Shown: positions 51,455 through 59,814 of the stretch, in pieces
How positions within the stretch are numbered: position 1 is the first letter of the stretch
How the letters are laid out: each line of letters opens with the position of its first letter
Assembly: GCA_038734275.1 (NCBI GenBank)
Contig: JAVYOO010000001.1
Span: 124,001-188,000, forward strand
Reading direction: 5' to 3'
Length of the DNA stretch: 64,000 bases
Origin: Archaeoglobaceae archaeon
Lineage (GTDB): Archaea > Halobacteriota > Archaeoglobi > Archaeoglobales > Archaeoglobaceae
Position numbers and translations under genes: made by a program
Notes under the pieces: generated by a model
What the model was told of the DNA's origin: nothing
Seen by the model: only the letters and a program-made list of their open reading frames with translations
Databases searched by the model: none

Positions 51455-51799
51455 GTGGCATCCTACATTGTGATTCTCTACAATCACTGTAGGCAGAGAA
51501 TTGAAGTTGGCAAGCTCGGCTTTTTTGATTTCGAGCCCGGATACTACTACTACGTCGGCAGTGCGGAGAGAATCAGCAGAGTCAGGAGACATTTTGGCAA
51601 GAAGACGAAGAAATGGCATATAGACTACATATCAGAAGTCTTCGAAGTCATTGGAGCAATCCTTGTTAACCTTGAAGAGTGTGAGCTTGCTAAAAAGGTT
51701 AAATTGTTCCCGATTAAGAGATTCGGGTGCTCCGATTGTGACTGCTATTCCCACCTTTTTTATTCCAAAAATTTGACAATCGAATACTTGTTCACGTGA
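51455..51799 (+). CDS. GIY-YIG-related DUF123 protein
   Basis: A 114-residue protein of the DUF123 family, related to GIY-YIG nucleases and sometimes fused to endonuclease III. The motif region reads YYYYVGSAERI near residues 30-40, with an RVRRHF basic segment and WHIDYI. The C-terminus has DCDCYSHLFY. It starts with GTG at 51455 about 30 bp after the phasin-like stop and overlaps the OB-fold gene tail to tail by 40 bp. Nuclease activity is not established for the family. Confidence 0.8.
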   Translation: MASYIVILYNHCRQRIEVGKLGFFDFEPGYYYYVGSAERISRVRRHFGKKTKKWHIDYISEVFEVIGAILVNLEECELAKKVKLFPIKRFGCSDCDCYSHLFYSKNLTIEYLFT

Positions 51800-52116
51800 A
51801 CCTCAATGCCCTTCTTTCCTTCTTTGGCGTATCCGTTGTATATTTCGATTTTCATTCCAATTTCTGCTTTGTAATAAATCTCTTTGTCCCATACCATAAC
51901 TCTAACCCTTCCACTGTCGTCTGAGACATAGAGCTCGTTAGCGAGCTCTGGATCCCCAATCCCACTGACTCTGCCTTTTATATTAACCCTCCCGGGAGTT
52001 ATTTCCGCAATCTTTGTAAACTCCTGTCCATTCGGAGAATACTTTGCAAGTTCTTCAGCAGTTTCATCATCTAATAACTCTCCAAATCTTTCCCTGATCT
52101 CCTTGAGCCTATCCAT
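51760..52116 (-). CDS. OB-fold nucleic-acid-binding protein (RPA-like)
   Basis: A 118-residue single OB fold preceded by a helical segment of 35 residues. The core (AEITPGRVNIKGRVSGIG, LYVSDDSGRVRVMVWD, and KIEIYNGYAKEGKKGIEVHV) matches the RPA/SSB family of archaea. Too short for a whole RPA; it may be an accessory single-strand DNA or RNA-binding protein. Upstream (52117-52182) is a small non-coding gap before dphB. Confidence 0.85.
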   Translation of the reverse strand: MDRLKEIRERFGELLDDETAEELAKYSPNGQEFTKIAEITPGRVNIKGRVSGIGDPELANELYVSDDSGRVRVMVWDKEIYYKAEIGMKIEIYNGYAKEGKKGIEVHVNKYSIVKFLE

Positions 52117-52182
52117 AATACCACCATAGCCAAAACGTCGAAATTAGCCCAAGAAGGAGCATTAAAATTCCAATTCTTTCCC

Positions 52183-52935
52183 TCATTTTACCCACTCTTT
52201 AAGTTCTTCTGGAGCTGAAGCGAAGAGTCTCAGGCATTCGTATTCCATGAAGTGAAGTGTCCTTGCGAGCACAACTATTGAGTGTAGCGGTTCTCCAAAG
52301 TCAAATTCGGGCAGTTTTTTCAGGCAATCGCACTTCACGACCGCATTTTCGCTTCCCGCTCTTGCAATGCCTACAGCAAAGTGCTCTTCAAAGCTTTTTT
52401 CAAAACTTAAAATTCTATTCACAGCTTCTTTTATCGTCATTGGAGGATTTAAGTCAAGAAAAAGCAAAGTGTGAGCTTCTATACTTAGATTTGCCTTTAT
52501 CGTGTCTATAAAAGCTCTGGATTTTTGCCAGCTTATCGTAGCTGATTTGCCAAATCGATAATTCTGCAGCCCAGTAAGCGAGCAAACAGCATTAATAATG
52601 CTTGCATTGTTTATGATTCTCGTTTTAACTCCCGCTTTCTTTGCTTCGAGCACGAGCGAGATATGCGTTGTGGCAATTGTCGGATCACCAGGCACGAGGA
52701 TCGCAATATCTTTTTGCTTAGCTTTCTCAATTATTAACCCACTTTTCTCCTCTAAATCGCTTCTCTTGGCTTCCTTTATCTCCTTACCAAAAAATCTCTG
52801 CAGTTCTTCGAGCGAAGAAGAAATTTTTGAAGTGTAACTGTCTATATAGACTTCTTCCGCAGTTCTTACTGCTTCGTAGCCACGGAATGTAACGTCTTTG
52901 TAATCGCAAAGTCCTAAGCCAATTAGAGTTAGCAT
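52183..52935 (-). CDS. dphB: diphthine synthase
   Basis: SAM-dependent methyltransferase (tetrapyrrole methylase fold, 250 aa) that methylates the modified histidine of elongation factor 2 during diphthamide synthesis, an archaeal/eukaryotic trait. Motifs: LIGLGLCDYKDVT at the start, YIDSYTS, ILVPGDPTIATTH near 85, and SATISWQ. The ATG at 52935 begins MLTLIGLG; an upstream ATG at 52983 adds a non-family leader of 16 residues. The gap to the PQQ lipoprotein gene is a divergent promoter region. Confidence 0.94.
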   Translation of the reverse strand: MLTLIGLGLCDYKDVTFRGYEAVRTAEEVYIDSYTSKISSSLEELQRFFGKEIKEAKRSDLEEKSGLIIEKAKQKDIAILVPGDPTIATTHISLVLEAKKAGVKTRIINNASIINAVCSLTGLQNYRFGKSATISWQKSRAFIDTIKANLSIEAHTLLFLDLNPPMTIKEAVNRILSFEKSFEEHFAVGIARAGSENAVVKCDCLKKLPEFDFGEPLHSIVVLARTLHFMEYECLRLFASAPEELKEWVK

Positions 52936-53009
52936 AAATCCAGTCTTAATGCTAATGTTAAACTTTACGCATTCAGAGCTCATGAGAAAGTTTTTATAAC
53001 AAATAAACT

Positions 53010-54608
53010 ATGTGCCATATGCGATGGTTTTTGCTTGTAGCAATCTTGATTCTGCTTTCATGCTGTGTTCAGGAAGGAACAAAACCAGAAACTCCAGTCC
53101 AAACCCCTGAGACTCCGATTTCAACAACTCCGATGACAACTCCGGAGATGACACCTTCCGAAAAAAAGCTTAAAGAGACTGTGCCATTAAAGGAGATTGA
53201 AAAGATACCAAGTGAGTATTTACTCCAACTTAAACCTTGGAGACTTGTAAAGGGAACAGAAAAAAGCGATTTCTACACTACAGAAATCCCAAGAAAGCCT
53301 TCTGTAGCAAAGCTCATTAATGTCAGTGCAAACCTGCGAGGAGATCTTGCAACTCCAGTAGTTGAGGAGTTAGTTTTCCTTGTTGATAACTATAGAGTCT
53401 ACGCCTACTCTGATGAGCTCGTCTGGAGCTACAATGTCTATGAATCCCTCGAAAAGGACATAAAAGCCTATGGGGTTGGAGATTACCTGTTTGTCGGAAC
53501 TACTTCGGGTAAAAAGGGCTTCTCGCTGATAGCCTTTGAAAAGGAAACTGGCAAGATTGCATGGCATAAAGAAATCAACATCGCAGGGAGCGTTTCAGCC
53601 TTAATCGTTAGCGATCTCGTATGCATTGGAACGGATTACTTGGATCCTTGGGTAATGTGCTTTACTCAGCAAGGAGAACTGAAATGGAGAGCCAAAATAG
53701 ATGGCACGGTTAACGGCTTTGCAGTTGGAAATGGAAAGCTTTTCGTTTCTGCAAACAAGCTTTACGCCTTTGAGCTTCAGAACGGGAAGCTTCTTTGGGA
53801 AATTGAGAAAGGCTATTCTGCACCGCTTTACAAAAACGGAATGATCTTCGTTTCAAAACAGGGCTACGTTTATGCGTTCTCTGAAGAGGGAAAAGAGCTC
53901 TGGAAGAAATACTTTGGTTCTGGAGAAGATCTCAACTATAACCCCCTAATCTCGGCAAGCGATTACGCGCTCTATATCCCGAGAACGATTGGAAAAGAGC
54001 CCTTCGATTTGCAGATCGTTGATTTCGATGGAAATCTAATTGGAACATTTAATCTCAGTTCAAAGGAATTTCCGGGATTTCCTGTTGTTTCTGATAACAT
54101 CGTAATTCTGCCAGTTAAAACTGAAAGCTACGGCAAGATCTACATATTGTGGCGTGGACTTGAAAAACTGTTCGAAATAAAGCACGAAGGTAGCGAGGTG
54201 TTCACACCAAAGGTAGCGGTTTCAAAAGGCACAATTTACGCTATTTTCTCGGACAACAGAAGCTCCCAGAAGCTATATGTCTTAGGCGATTCAAAAGCAC
54301 CCGAGATAATTTCTATCGATATTAAGACTGAAGGGGATGAAATAAGCGTGTCTGCCACAATAAAAGATTCAGGAAGCGCAATTCACAGAGCATTGATCGT
54401 ATATTCAGAAGATAGTGGAAAATGGAACTATAAGGACATGGAACTTGGAAGAAGATACGTTAGAGAGCCCATAGGTGGCTACGGACTCTCAGAAGAGCTT
54501 TACGTTGCAAAGCTTAAAGTAAAGAAGTCTGTGGAATTCTACATAGCTGCTGTGGACAATTCAAACAACGTTGCATATTCTAAGGTTTACGCCTATGCTT
54601 TAACTTAG
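53010..54608 (+). CDS. PQQ-like beta-propeller lipoprotein
   Basis: An exported protein of about 530 residues. N-terminal signal with lipobox (FLLVAILILLSCC) followed by a Thr/Pro/Glu-rich linker (PETPVQTPETPISTTPMTTP), typical of a membrane-anchored surface protein. The body has repeats of the PQQ/YWTD-like propeller type (for example KLLWEIEKGY, GKELWKKYF, GELKWRAKI) that build a seven- or eight-bladed propeller. A C-terminal domain of about 100 residues (ISIDIKTEGDEISVSATIKD) is Ig-like. A TATA-like TTTTTATAAC at 52990-52999 favours the ATG at 53019 over 53010. Its ligand is unknown; assembly or binding of redox partners at the cell surface is possible. Confidence 0.85.
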   Translation: MCHMRWFLLVAILILLSCCVQEGTKPETPVQTPETPISTTPMTTPEMTPSEKKLKETVPLKEIEKIPSEYLLQLKPWRLVKGTEKSDFYTTEIPRKPSVAKLINVSANLRGDLATPVVEELVFLVDNYRVYAYSDELVWSYNVYESLEKDIKAYGVGDYLFVGTTSGKKGFSLIAFEKETGKIAWHKEINIAGSVSALIVSDLVCIGTDYLDPWVMCFTQQGELKWRAKIDGTVNGFAVGNGKLFVSANKLYAFELQNGKLLWEIEKGYSAPLYKNGMIFVSKQGYVYAFSEEGKELWKKYFGSGEDLNYNPLISASDYALYIPRTIGKEPFDLQIVDFDGNLIGTFNLSSKEFPGFPVVSDNIVILPVKTESYGKIYILWRGLEKLFEIKHEGSEVFTPKVAVSKGTIYAIFSDNRSSQKLYVLGDSKAPEIISIDIKTEGDEISVSATIKDSGSAIHRALIVYSEDSGKWNYKDMELGRRYVREPIGGYGLSEELYVAKLKVKKSVEFYIAAVDNSNNVAYSKVYAYALT

Positions 54609-54845
54609 CCTTTCAACGACAAATTTTCCCTTCTCTTTTTTTACTCTCACAGTCATCTCTTCTCTGCCGTCGAATCCTTTTCGCCTAAGCTCCGAAAAAT
54701 CTGCATTCCTAAGAAAATCAATCAAAAATTCCAGCTCTTTTTCCTTTTCTTCATCTTCGTGCCTGAGCAGATGAGAAAGCAGTTCCTCGTATTTTTTCTT
54801 TGCGGAAGTCTCAATGCAGTGCCCTGAAATATGCAAAATTATCAT
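54600..54845 (-). CDS. small conserved-looking protein of unknown function
   Basis: An 81-residue protein, not recognised. Hydrophobic start ([18 protein letters not shown]) followed by charged helix ([19 protein letters not shown]) and a basic C-terminal beta segment ([17 protein letters not shown]). The ATG overlaps the stop of the fumarase beta gene in ATGA fashion, so it is the last gene of that operon and likely real. It overlaps the convergent propeller gene by 9 bp. Confidence 0.65.
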   Translation of the reverse strand: MIILHISGHCIETSAKKKYEELLSHLLRHEDEEKEKELEFLIDFLRNADFSELRRKGFDGREEMTVRVKKEKGKFVVERLS

Positions 54846-55384
54846 AACCTTGACTTAACTTCTCTTTCAACTTCCTCATAAAGATTGTTGCCATTAGAAT
54901 CTATTGCAACAACGCACGGCCCGAAGTTCTCAACCTCGAAAACCCAGACCGCTTCAGCCATGCCTAAGTCTTCCCAGAAAACTCCTTTGATTTTCTTTAT
55001 CTTGCTCGCCGCAAAAGCACCCGCTCCTCCAGTGAATGCAAGATAAACCGCCTTGCCTTTCATCACATTCACGACTTCTTTGCTCATACCTCCTTTTCCG
55101 ATCATTACCATTAAATCAACACTCTCAAGGATTTTGGGAGCGTAGGGGCTCATTCTTTCTGAAGTAGTTGGTCCAGCGGAGATAACTCGATTTCCGCTTA
55201 TTATTGGACCACAATGGTAAACAATGGAGCGATTAAAGCTGAAGGGCAACTCTTGCTTAGATTTAAGCATCTCAACCGCTCTTGCATGGGCCTTATCTCT
55301 TGCAGTTAAGATTTCACCATTTACATAAACAATATCTCCAGCCTTAAGCTTCAGTATGCTCTCGTCAACCGTAGAAATGATCAC
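54842..55384 (-). CDS. fumB: fumarate hydratase beta subunit (class I, C-terminal half)
   Basis: A 180-residue beta subunit of the two-subunit iron-sulfur fumarase that hydrates fumarate to malate. Conserved regions: [23 protein letters not shown] (in part), [27 protein letters not shown] and [12 protein letters not shown]. The start is GTG 55384, just after a GGAGGTGA site and overlapping the alpha stop by 4 bp; the open frame up to 55417 is not used. Pairs with the alpha gene. Confidence 0.92.
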   Translation of the reverse strand: MIISTVDESILKLKAGDIVYVNGEILTARDKAHARAVEMLKSKQELPFSFNRSIVYHCGPIISGNRVISAGPTTSERMSPYAPKILESVDLMVMIGKGGMSKEVVNVMKGKAVYLAFTGGAGAFAASKIKKIKGVFWEDLGMAEAVWVFEVENFGPCVVAIDSNGNNLYEEVEREVKSRL

Positions 55385-56193
55385 AGAATCACCTCCGCCC
55401 TGCGATTTGCCCAGCACTGGATGTTAACAGCGACTGGCAGAGAAGCAGTATGACAGTGGTTCAGTTCTGAAAGCACAGCCAAAGCGGTTGTTTTCCCCCC
55501 AAGACCCATAGGACCTATTCCTAAGGAATTGACCGCTTCGAGAATCTCAAGCTCAAATTCATTCATGCTGTCAAGACTTCTTAGCAAGGCTTTTTTTGCG
55601 AGTTTTGCTGAAACGTCAAAGCTTCCTCCAATTCCCAAACCGATGATTATTGGTGGACACGGCATCCCCATAGCTCTTGCGACGGTTTCAAGAACGAATT
55701 TCTTTATCTTATCCGCTTCCATTGGCAAGAACATTCTAAGCTGGGACATGTTCTCACTCCCTGCTCCCTTTGGCATGTAAGCGATCCGAAGTCTGTCCCC
55801 TTCGACAATGTCAAGATTGACAACAGGAACTCCGATGCCAGTATTATCGCCTGAATTTTTTCTTGTAAGCGGATGGACAGCATTTGGGCGAAGAATAGTT
55901 GGAGTTAGCTTTCGAACCGCATTTGCTATAGCTTTTTTGATATCAAAGTCCAAGCTTAGCTCTCTGCCAATTTCAACAAAGAAAAATGGAATTCCTGTAT
56001 CTTGGCAAATAGGAAGCTTCGATTTTTTTGCTATTTCGATGTTCTCAAGGATCACTTCAAGATTTCTTTTTGCAATTTCGCTCTCTTCAGACTCATAAGC
56101 CTTTTTTAGTGCACTTACTACATCCGAAGGCAGTTCAGTCTGAGCTTTAACTATGATTTCCATAACCGCATTCATAACTTCTTCATAGTTCAT
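55381..56193 (-). CDS. fumA: fumarate hydratase alpha subunit (class I, N-terminal half)
   Basis: A 270-residue alpha subunit carrying the [4Fe-4S] cluster: cysteines in LPICQDTG near residue 60, [14 protein letters not shown] near 175 and NHCHTASLP near 255. It belongs to a partial or full TCA route typical of archaea that assimilate acetyl-CoA. The start overlaps the Toprim gene stop by 11 bp. Complete. Confidence 0.93.
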   Translation of the reverse strand: MNYEEVMNAVMEIIVKAQTELPSDVVSALKKAYESEESEIAKRNLEVILENIEIAKKSKLPICQDTGIPFFFVEIGRELSLDFDIKKAIANAVRKLTPTILRPNAVHPLTRKNSGDNTGIGVPVVNLDIVEGDRLRIAYMPKGAGSENMSQLRMFLPMEADKIKKFVLETVARAMGMPCPPIIIGLGIGGSFDVSAKLAKKALLRSLDSMNEFELEILEAVNSLGIGPMGLGGKTTALAVLSELNHCHTASLPVAVNIQCWANRRAEVIL

Positions 56194-56554
56194 TTCTCTC
56201 CCTCCTAATGAAATTGTTCAGCTCCTCAACCTTTGTAACGTCCTTTTTGATGCAACGAAAGATCTTCTTTTTAAGTTCAACATTTGGCTTGTTCCCATAG
56301 CTTGAAAGTGCTCTCAAAAGCCCTTTCTCGATGTCAAATCCCTTAGAATCGTAGTCGGTGAGTATTATCACCTTTTTGCCATTCAATCTCTCAGCTGTGC
56401 TTGAAAATCCAGAGAAGATCACAATTTCACCCTCAACTCCGATCTCACGCAAAGATTTGACGTCTTTAATCCCCTCAACAACCACGACCCACCCATCTTT
56501 AGAAAGCGCCTTAAGCTCCTCTATTGCATCAAAGAATTCCTTTAGCTCTTCCAT
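56183..56554 (-). CDS. Toprim domain protein (UPF0292-like)
   Basis: A 123-residue stand-alone Toprim domain. The conserved Glu is in VVVVEGIKDVKSL near residue 27, and the DxD-type metal motif is ILTDYDSKGFDIE near 65. Small Toprim proteins of this kind relate to DnaG/RNase M5 catalytic cores and probably act on nucleic acid. It sits between a hydantoinase-like gene (26-bp overlap) and fumarase alpha (11-bp overlap), with no functional link that I can see. Confidence 0.82.
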   Translation of the reverse strand: MEELKEFFDAIEELKALSKDGWVVVVEGIKDVKSLREIGVEGEIVIFSGFSSTAERLNGKKVIILTDYDSKGFDIEKGLLRALSSYGNKPNVELKKKIFRCIKKDVTKVEELNNFIRRERNEL

Positions 56555-58016
56555 ACTTTATTCCCGGTTCGATTTGTAAAGTTAAGTCCGCAATAACTCC
56601 CCTTTTCATACCACCTTTAACGACGGTAAAAGAGTTAAAGTCTAAGAGCTTTATCTCTCCGACATCTTCTTCTCCAAGGCTTTTGGCAATTTCCAAAACC
56701 TTTTTTCTTGCAGTTTCAATTAAATCATCGTCCTTCGGAATGCTACCAGTTCTGAAGGGGCATTTTTCTGGAACTCCGTTGTAGATCGCAATACCCTTTT
56801 CTGTGTCATACCTTGCATGAAGCGTTAAGCTAACCTTAGTAATTGCAGAACCAATTGCACAAACCGCCTCACTGTGCTCTGGAACAACATAATCAACTTG
56901 AGCCCTCTTTGCAATCTCTGGAATCAGATAGGGAGCGAGATAACCGGCACCGATTATTTTATTGCACTCCATAGCTCTAATGTTGTCAGCAACCATCGAA
57001 ACGAAGCTTTCAACAACCGCTTCAGAAATAAAGGCCTTTCCAGCTTCTTTTGAACGTCTGCTTTCACCAATTTCAAAACCAACACAGTTGAGAGCATCTG
57101 TAAGAGTAAAGCTGCTTCCACCAAAAGCCAAAGGAGTAGCACATTCTGGCTTTAGCTTTCCATTCTGAACAATAGAATTTCCGCCTAAAGGAATAGAGAT
57201 TGAATCGACACATCTTATCAGCGTTTTTCTTCCACCTATCTCAACTCCTTCAATTATTATTGGATTGCCGTTTTCAATTCTAACGAGAGAAGTTGAAATA
57301 CCACCGATATTCACAACAACCGCATTCTTCTCCCCAGTCAAAAACATTGCTCCGAATGCAGAGGCAACTGCTGTGGAGCCATACAATTCTGATGGATTCT
57401 CCACGACCATCTGATAACCTGAGATCGCCCCATCTCCCTTGAGGTAATAAAAGTCACCTAAAATCTTTTTTATACTCTCGCTTAAATCCCACACCATTTC
57501 CTTAATTTTTGCATTGATCACCGTGGTGTTAATCCTTGCGGGATAATTCAAGCCCCCAACAAAATAGCTCAGCGCTATTCTCTTATCGCTAACTTTTTCT
57601 CTAACAATTTTTCTAACTTCTTCTTCCAGCACTGGATTTCTTACCGAGAACTTGGATGCTATTGCAACGTTCTGGAACTTTTCCCTTTCGAGGATTCTCC
57701 TCACTTCTGCCTCATCGATCTTTTCGACCACGTCTCCTCTGTGGTTGACGTAACCCTTCAACACGAAACCGTATTGGGAGTAGTTCAAACCGGGCCCGGG
57801 AATAAGTAGAACAAGAGTTTTCATCTCCTCATATCTTGATACCAGCAAATTGATCGGCAAGGAAGTCGCCACAACGACTTTTTCCTTACCAAGATGATCT
57901 TTTATTTCTTTGAGTAAACTTTCAATTCCTAAGTTTGCGGGTTTTTTAAATATCGAGATCTCATCGGAAACAATCGCAGAAACCAAGTTACAGCCACCTA
58001 TATCAACACCAATCAT
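56529..58016 (-). CDS. hydantoinase/oxoprolinase-family ATPase (HyuA-like)
   Basis: A 495-residue ASKHA-fold protein of the hydantoinase/oxoprolinase A group. Phosphate loop IGVDIGGCNLVSAIV at the start, second loop VVVNIGGISTSLVRIENG near residue 240, and ATPase motifs GAGYLAPY near 375. The HyuB partner is not adjacent. The pairing of a stand-alone HyuA-like protein with Toprim and fumarase is seen in compact archaeal operons, but the reaction is unknown here; ATP-dependent opening of a lactam ring is the family activity. Confidence 0.82.
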   Translation of the reverse strand: MIGVDIGGCNLVSAIVSDEISIFKKPANLGIESLLKEIKDHLGKEKVVVATSLPINLLVSRYEEMKTLVLLIPGPGLNYSQYGFVLKGYVNHRGDVVEKIDEAEVRRILEREKFQNVAIASKFSVRNPVLEEEVRKIVREKVSDKRIALSYFVGGLNYPARINTTVINAKIKEMVWDLSESIKKILGDFYYLKGDGAISGYQMVVENPSELYGSTAVASAFGAMFLTGEKNAVVVNIGGISTSLVRIENGNPIIIEGVEIGGRKTLIRCVDSISIPLGGNSIVQNGKLKPECATPLAFGGSSFTLTDALNCVGFEIGESRRSKEAGKAFISEAVVESFVSMVADNIRAMECNKIIGAGYLAPYLIPEIAKRAQVDYVVPEHSEAVCAIGSAITKVSLTLHARYDTEKGIAIYNGVPEKCPFRTGSIPKDDDLIETARKKVLEIAKSLGEEDVGEIKLLDFNSFTVVKGGMKRGVIADLTLQIEPGIKYGRAKGIL

Positions 58017-58056
58017 CGAAATCCTTACAACTAAAAGATATAAAAAATCTTTGTAG

Positions 58057-59088
58057 TTAGTAGTTGAGCAAGCTTTCCAACTCTTCTAATTCTGCATTGG
58101 TTTTTATACAGTGGCCACAATAATGAGCCATCGATGCCTTAAACCCTGCTGACCTTAGCTTTGCAACAAAATCTTTTGTTGGGGGGACTGATTTTTTCAG
58201 TTTACTGCAGATTTTCTGCAAATCGTAGGATAACGGTATGTCTTCTTCTTCCGCAATTTTAACAAGAAGCTTTTTTGCCTCTCCGTCTGCTTTGTTTGCA
58301 AGTTTATTAACAAAGTCTTGGTTCTTTAATTCCCCAATCCAAAGAGGACCGAGAGCAAATACCTTTGTTCCACATTTGCATTTCTTATCTGGCAATTCTT
58401 TAAACACAACAACGCTTTTACGCAGGCACTTTGGACAGAAAACGATGAATCCAATTTTATCAAACATTTTTAGCGATTCTGAGGTTGAGCGTTTGAGTCT
58501 AACATGAACCCTGTAGTAGTGCTCCTTTGTCCATGCAATAAGCGGTTCAATACTCTTCTCGTATCTTGCAGAAGTCCTCGCTATGTATCCCAGCAGAACA
58601 CGAAGCCCGATTTCGTGAGGTGTATCAGTTTTTGAGACAAATGCAGAATACTTCCTAAGTCCTGCGGAATTCTTACAGCATAAAGCCTCAAGATCGGTAG
58701 CAGTGACACTCAGAAATTCTGCATAAATGCAGGCAGATTCAATGTAGTTTGCTGGGCTACCGAATGGATCAATATCTATGTGCCTGAAATTTTTCTCTCG
58801 CATTAAAATACAGGCATCTTTACAATTTACTTCCGCTGATAAACCATTTAGCTCGAGATTTTTTCGGATTATTTCTACAGCCTTAGGATTTGCATCGTTA
58901 AAAACCACTTCGCATTCAGCTTCAAGCATAGCTCTTATTCCCCGAACTCCGGTTGCAGAAAAAGCATCAAGAATTGTATGTTTTTTAAGTTCCGAAAAAA
59001 TAAGCATGTCTATGTCTCTGCAGAGCTTCATTCTTGGGTTGTAGAATATACCATCGGTTATTATTCTGGCTTTTCCTTCAACGATCAT
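58057..59088 (-). CDS. trm1: tRNA (guanine26-N2)-dimethyltransferase
   Basis: A 343-residue SAM-dependent enzyme that dimethylates G26 of tRNA. Methyltransferase motifs: DAFSATGVRGIRAM near residue 40, VVFNDANPKAVEIIRKN near 60-75 and DIDPFGSPANYIES near 105. The C-terminal domain has a four-cysteine zinc site (CPKCLRK and CKCGTK) and a final AHYCGHCIKTNA. Overlaps the THEP1 gene by 11 bp. Typical archaeal length. Confidence 0.95.
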   Translation of the reverse strand: MIVEGKARIITDGIFYNPRMKLCRDIDMLIFSELKKHTILDAFSATGVRGIRAMLEAECEVVFNDANPKAVEIIRKNLELNGLSAEVNCKDACILMREKNFRHIDIDPFGSPANYIESACIYAEFLSVTATDLEALCCKNSAGLRKYSAFVSKTDTPHEIGLRVLLGYIARTSARYEKSIEPLIAWTKEHYYRVHVRLKRSTSESLKMFDKIGFIVFCPKCLRKSVVVFKELPDKKCKCGTKVFALGPLWIGELKNQDFVNKLANKADGEAKKLLVKIAEEEDIPLSYDLQKICSKLKKSVPPTKDFVAKLRSAGFKASMAHYCGHCIKTNAELEELESLLNY

Positions 59089-59575
59089 AGAGCTTCACGA
59101 TTTCTTGCGTGACAAAATTTCTGTTTGCCTCGTCAATCGTATAAAGTCTAAACTCCTTTTTTATTCTTTCAATGAGCCAGTGGTTTGATTTGTAATGGAC
59201 AGTAAAAAGAAGATTTTCTCTATTCATTAGGTTCTGAATCATAAAAATAAATTTCGAGCTTTTCAATTCCATAGGCCCTACTTCGTCAATTATCACTAAA
59301 TCTCCACTTAAATCGAGGTTCTCGAGAAAACTTTCAAACTCTTCTAACAGGACTACGTATTTTCCTACTGTTATCTCTCCTTTTCCAACTTTTGCAAGTC
59401 TTGCCTCGGATTTACTCGAGAGATCCATCAACTTAAAACCAGTTCTTACCCCTCCGACTCTCTCTTCTTGTGTTAAAAAACCAGAAATTCTGAACTTCTC
59501 CTTTAGAGTTTCGTAAACCTTTAGACAGAGAGTAGTTTTTCCGATTCCTGGTTTACCGGTTACAGCAACTTTCAC
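59078..59575 (-). CDS. nucleoside-triphosphatase THEP1
   Basis: A 165-residue P-loop NTPase of the THEP1/NTPase_1 family. Walker A TGKPGIGKTTL at residues 6-16, TQEERVGGVRTGFKL, Walker B LVIIDEVGPMELKS near residue 95-108. It hydrolyses NTPs in vitro; the physiological role is unknown. First gene of the minus-strand run to fumarase. The 260 bp upstream hold a GC-rich RNA-like segment. Confidence 0.92.
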   Translation of the reverse strand: MKVAVTGKPGIGKTTLCLKVYETLKEKFRISGFLTQEERVGGVRTGFKLMDLSSKSEARLAKVGKGEITVGKYVVLLEEFESFLENLDLSGDLVIIDEVGPMELKSSKFIFMIQNLMNRENLLFTVHYKSNHWLIERIKKEFRLYTIDEANRNFVTQEIVKLYDR

Positions 59576-59613
59576 AGCAAAATTTAAAGTTAGTGGATAA
59601 AAAATCTATTGTA

Positions 59614-59700
59614 CCCTGCGGGAGCGAAAGGATAGTCATCGCTCGCATGTGCGAGAGCTCCATCCCGCGGCTGGTCAGGGCCCTCGGTTTTCTCATCGGT
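59614..59700 (-). ncRNA. candidate structured RNA (strand uncertain)
   Basis: A markedly GC-rich island in AT-rich intergenic DNA between THEP1 and the permease. Arms GCGGGA (59618-59623) and TCCCGC (59663-59668) enclose an inner hairpin CTCGC-ATGT-GCGAG (59642-59655). Read on the minus strand the long arm is followed by AGGGTACAATAG, with an ACA about 5 nt after the stem, as in H/ACA guides, and GATGA elements that could form a kink-turn; a CGATGAG and CTGA pair (about 59677-59697) hints at box C/D instead. In AT-rich archaea such islands are usually RNA genes. The class is unresolved. Short frames across it lack coding character. Confidence 0.45.
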
Positions 59701-59814
59701 ATTCTGTGTTGTATTGACAATTTAAGAAGCTTTCCCAAGTCGGCATTATAATGATTATATATTGCAAATATTTTTATATATTCTGTTCATTTTTACTTAA
59801 AGGGTGACCACCCA

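Noticed and set aside
59553-59738. 61-residue minus-strand frame upstream of THEP1
   Set aside because: It lies over the structured GC-rich island and runs into the THEP1 start in another frame; an RNA explains the composition better.
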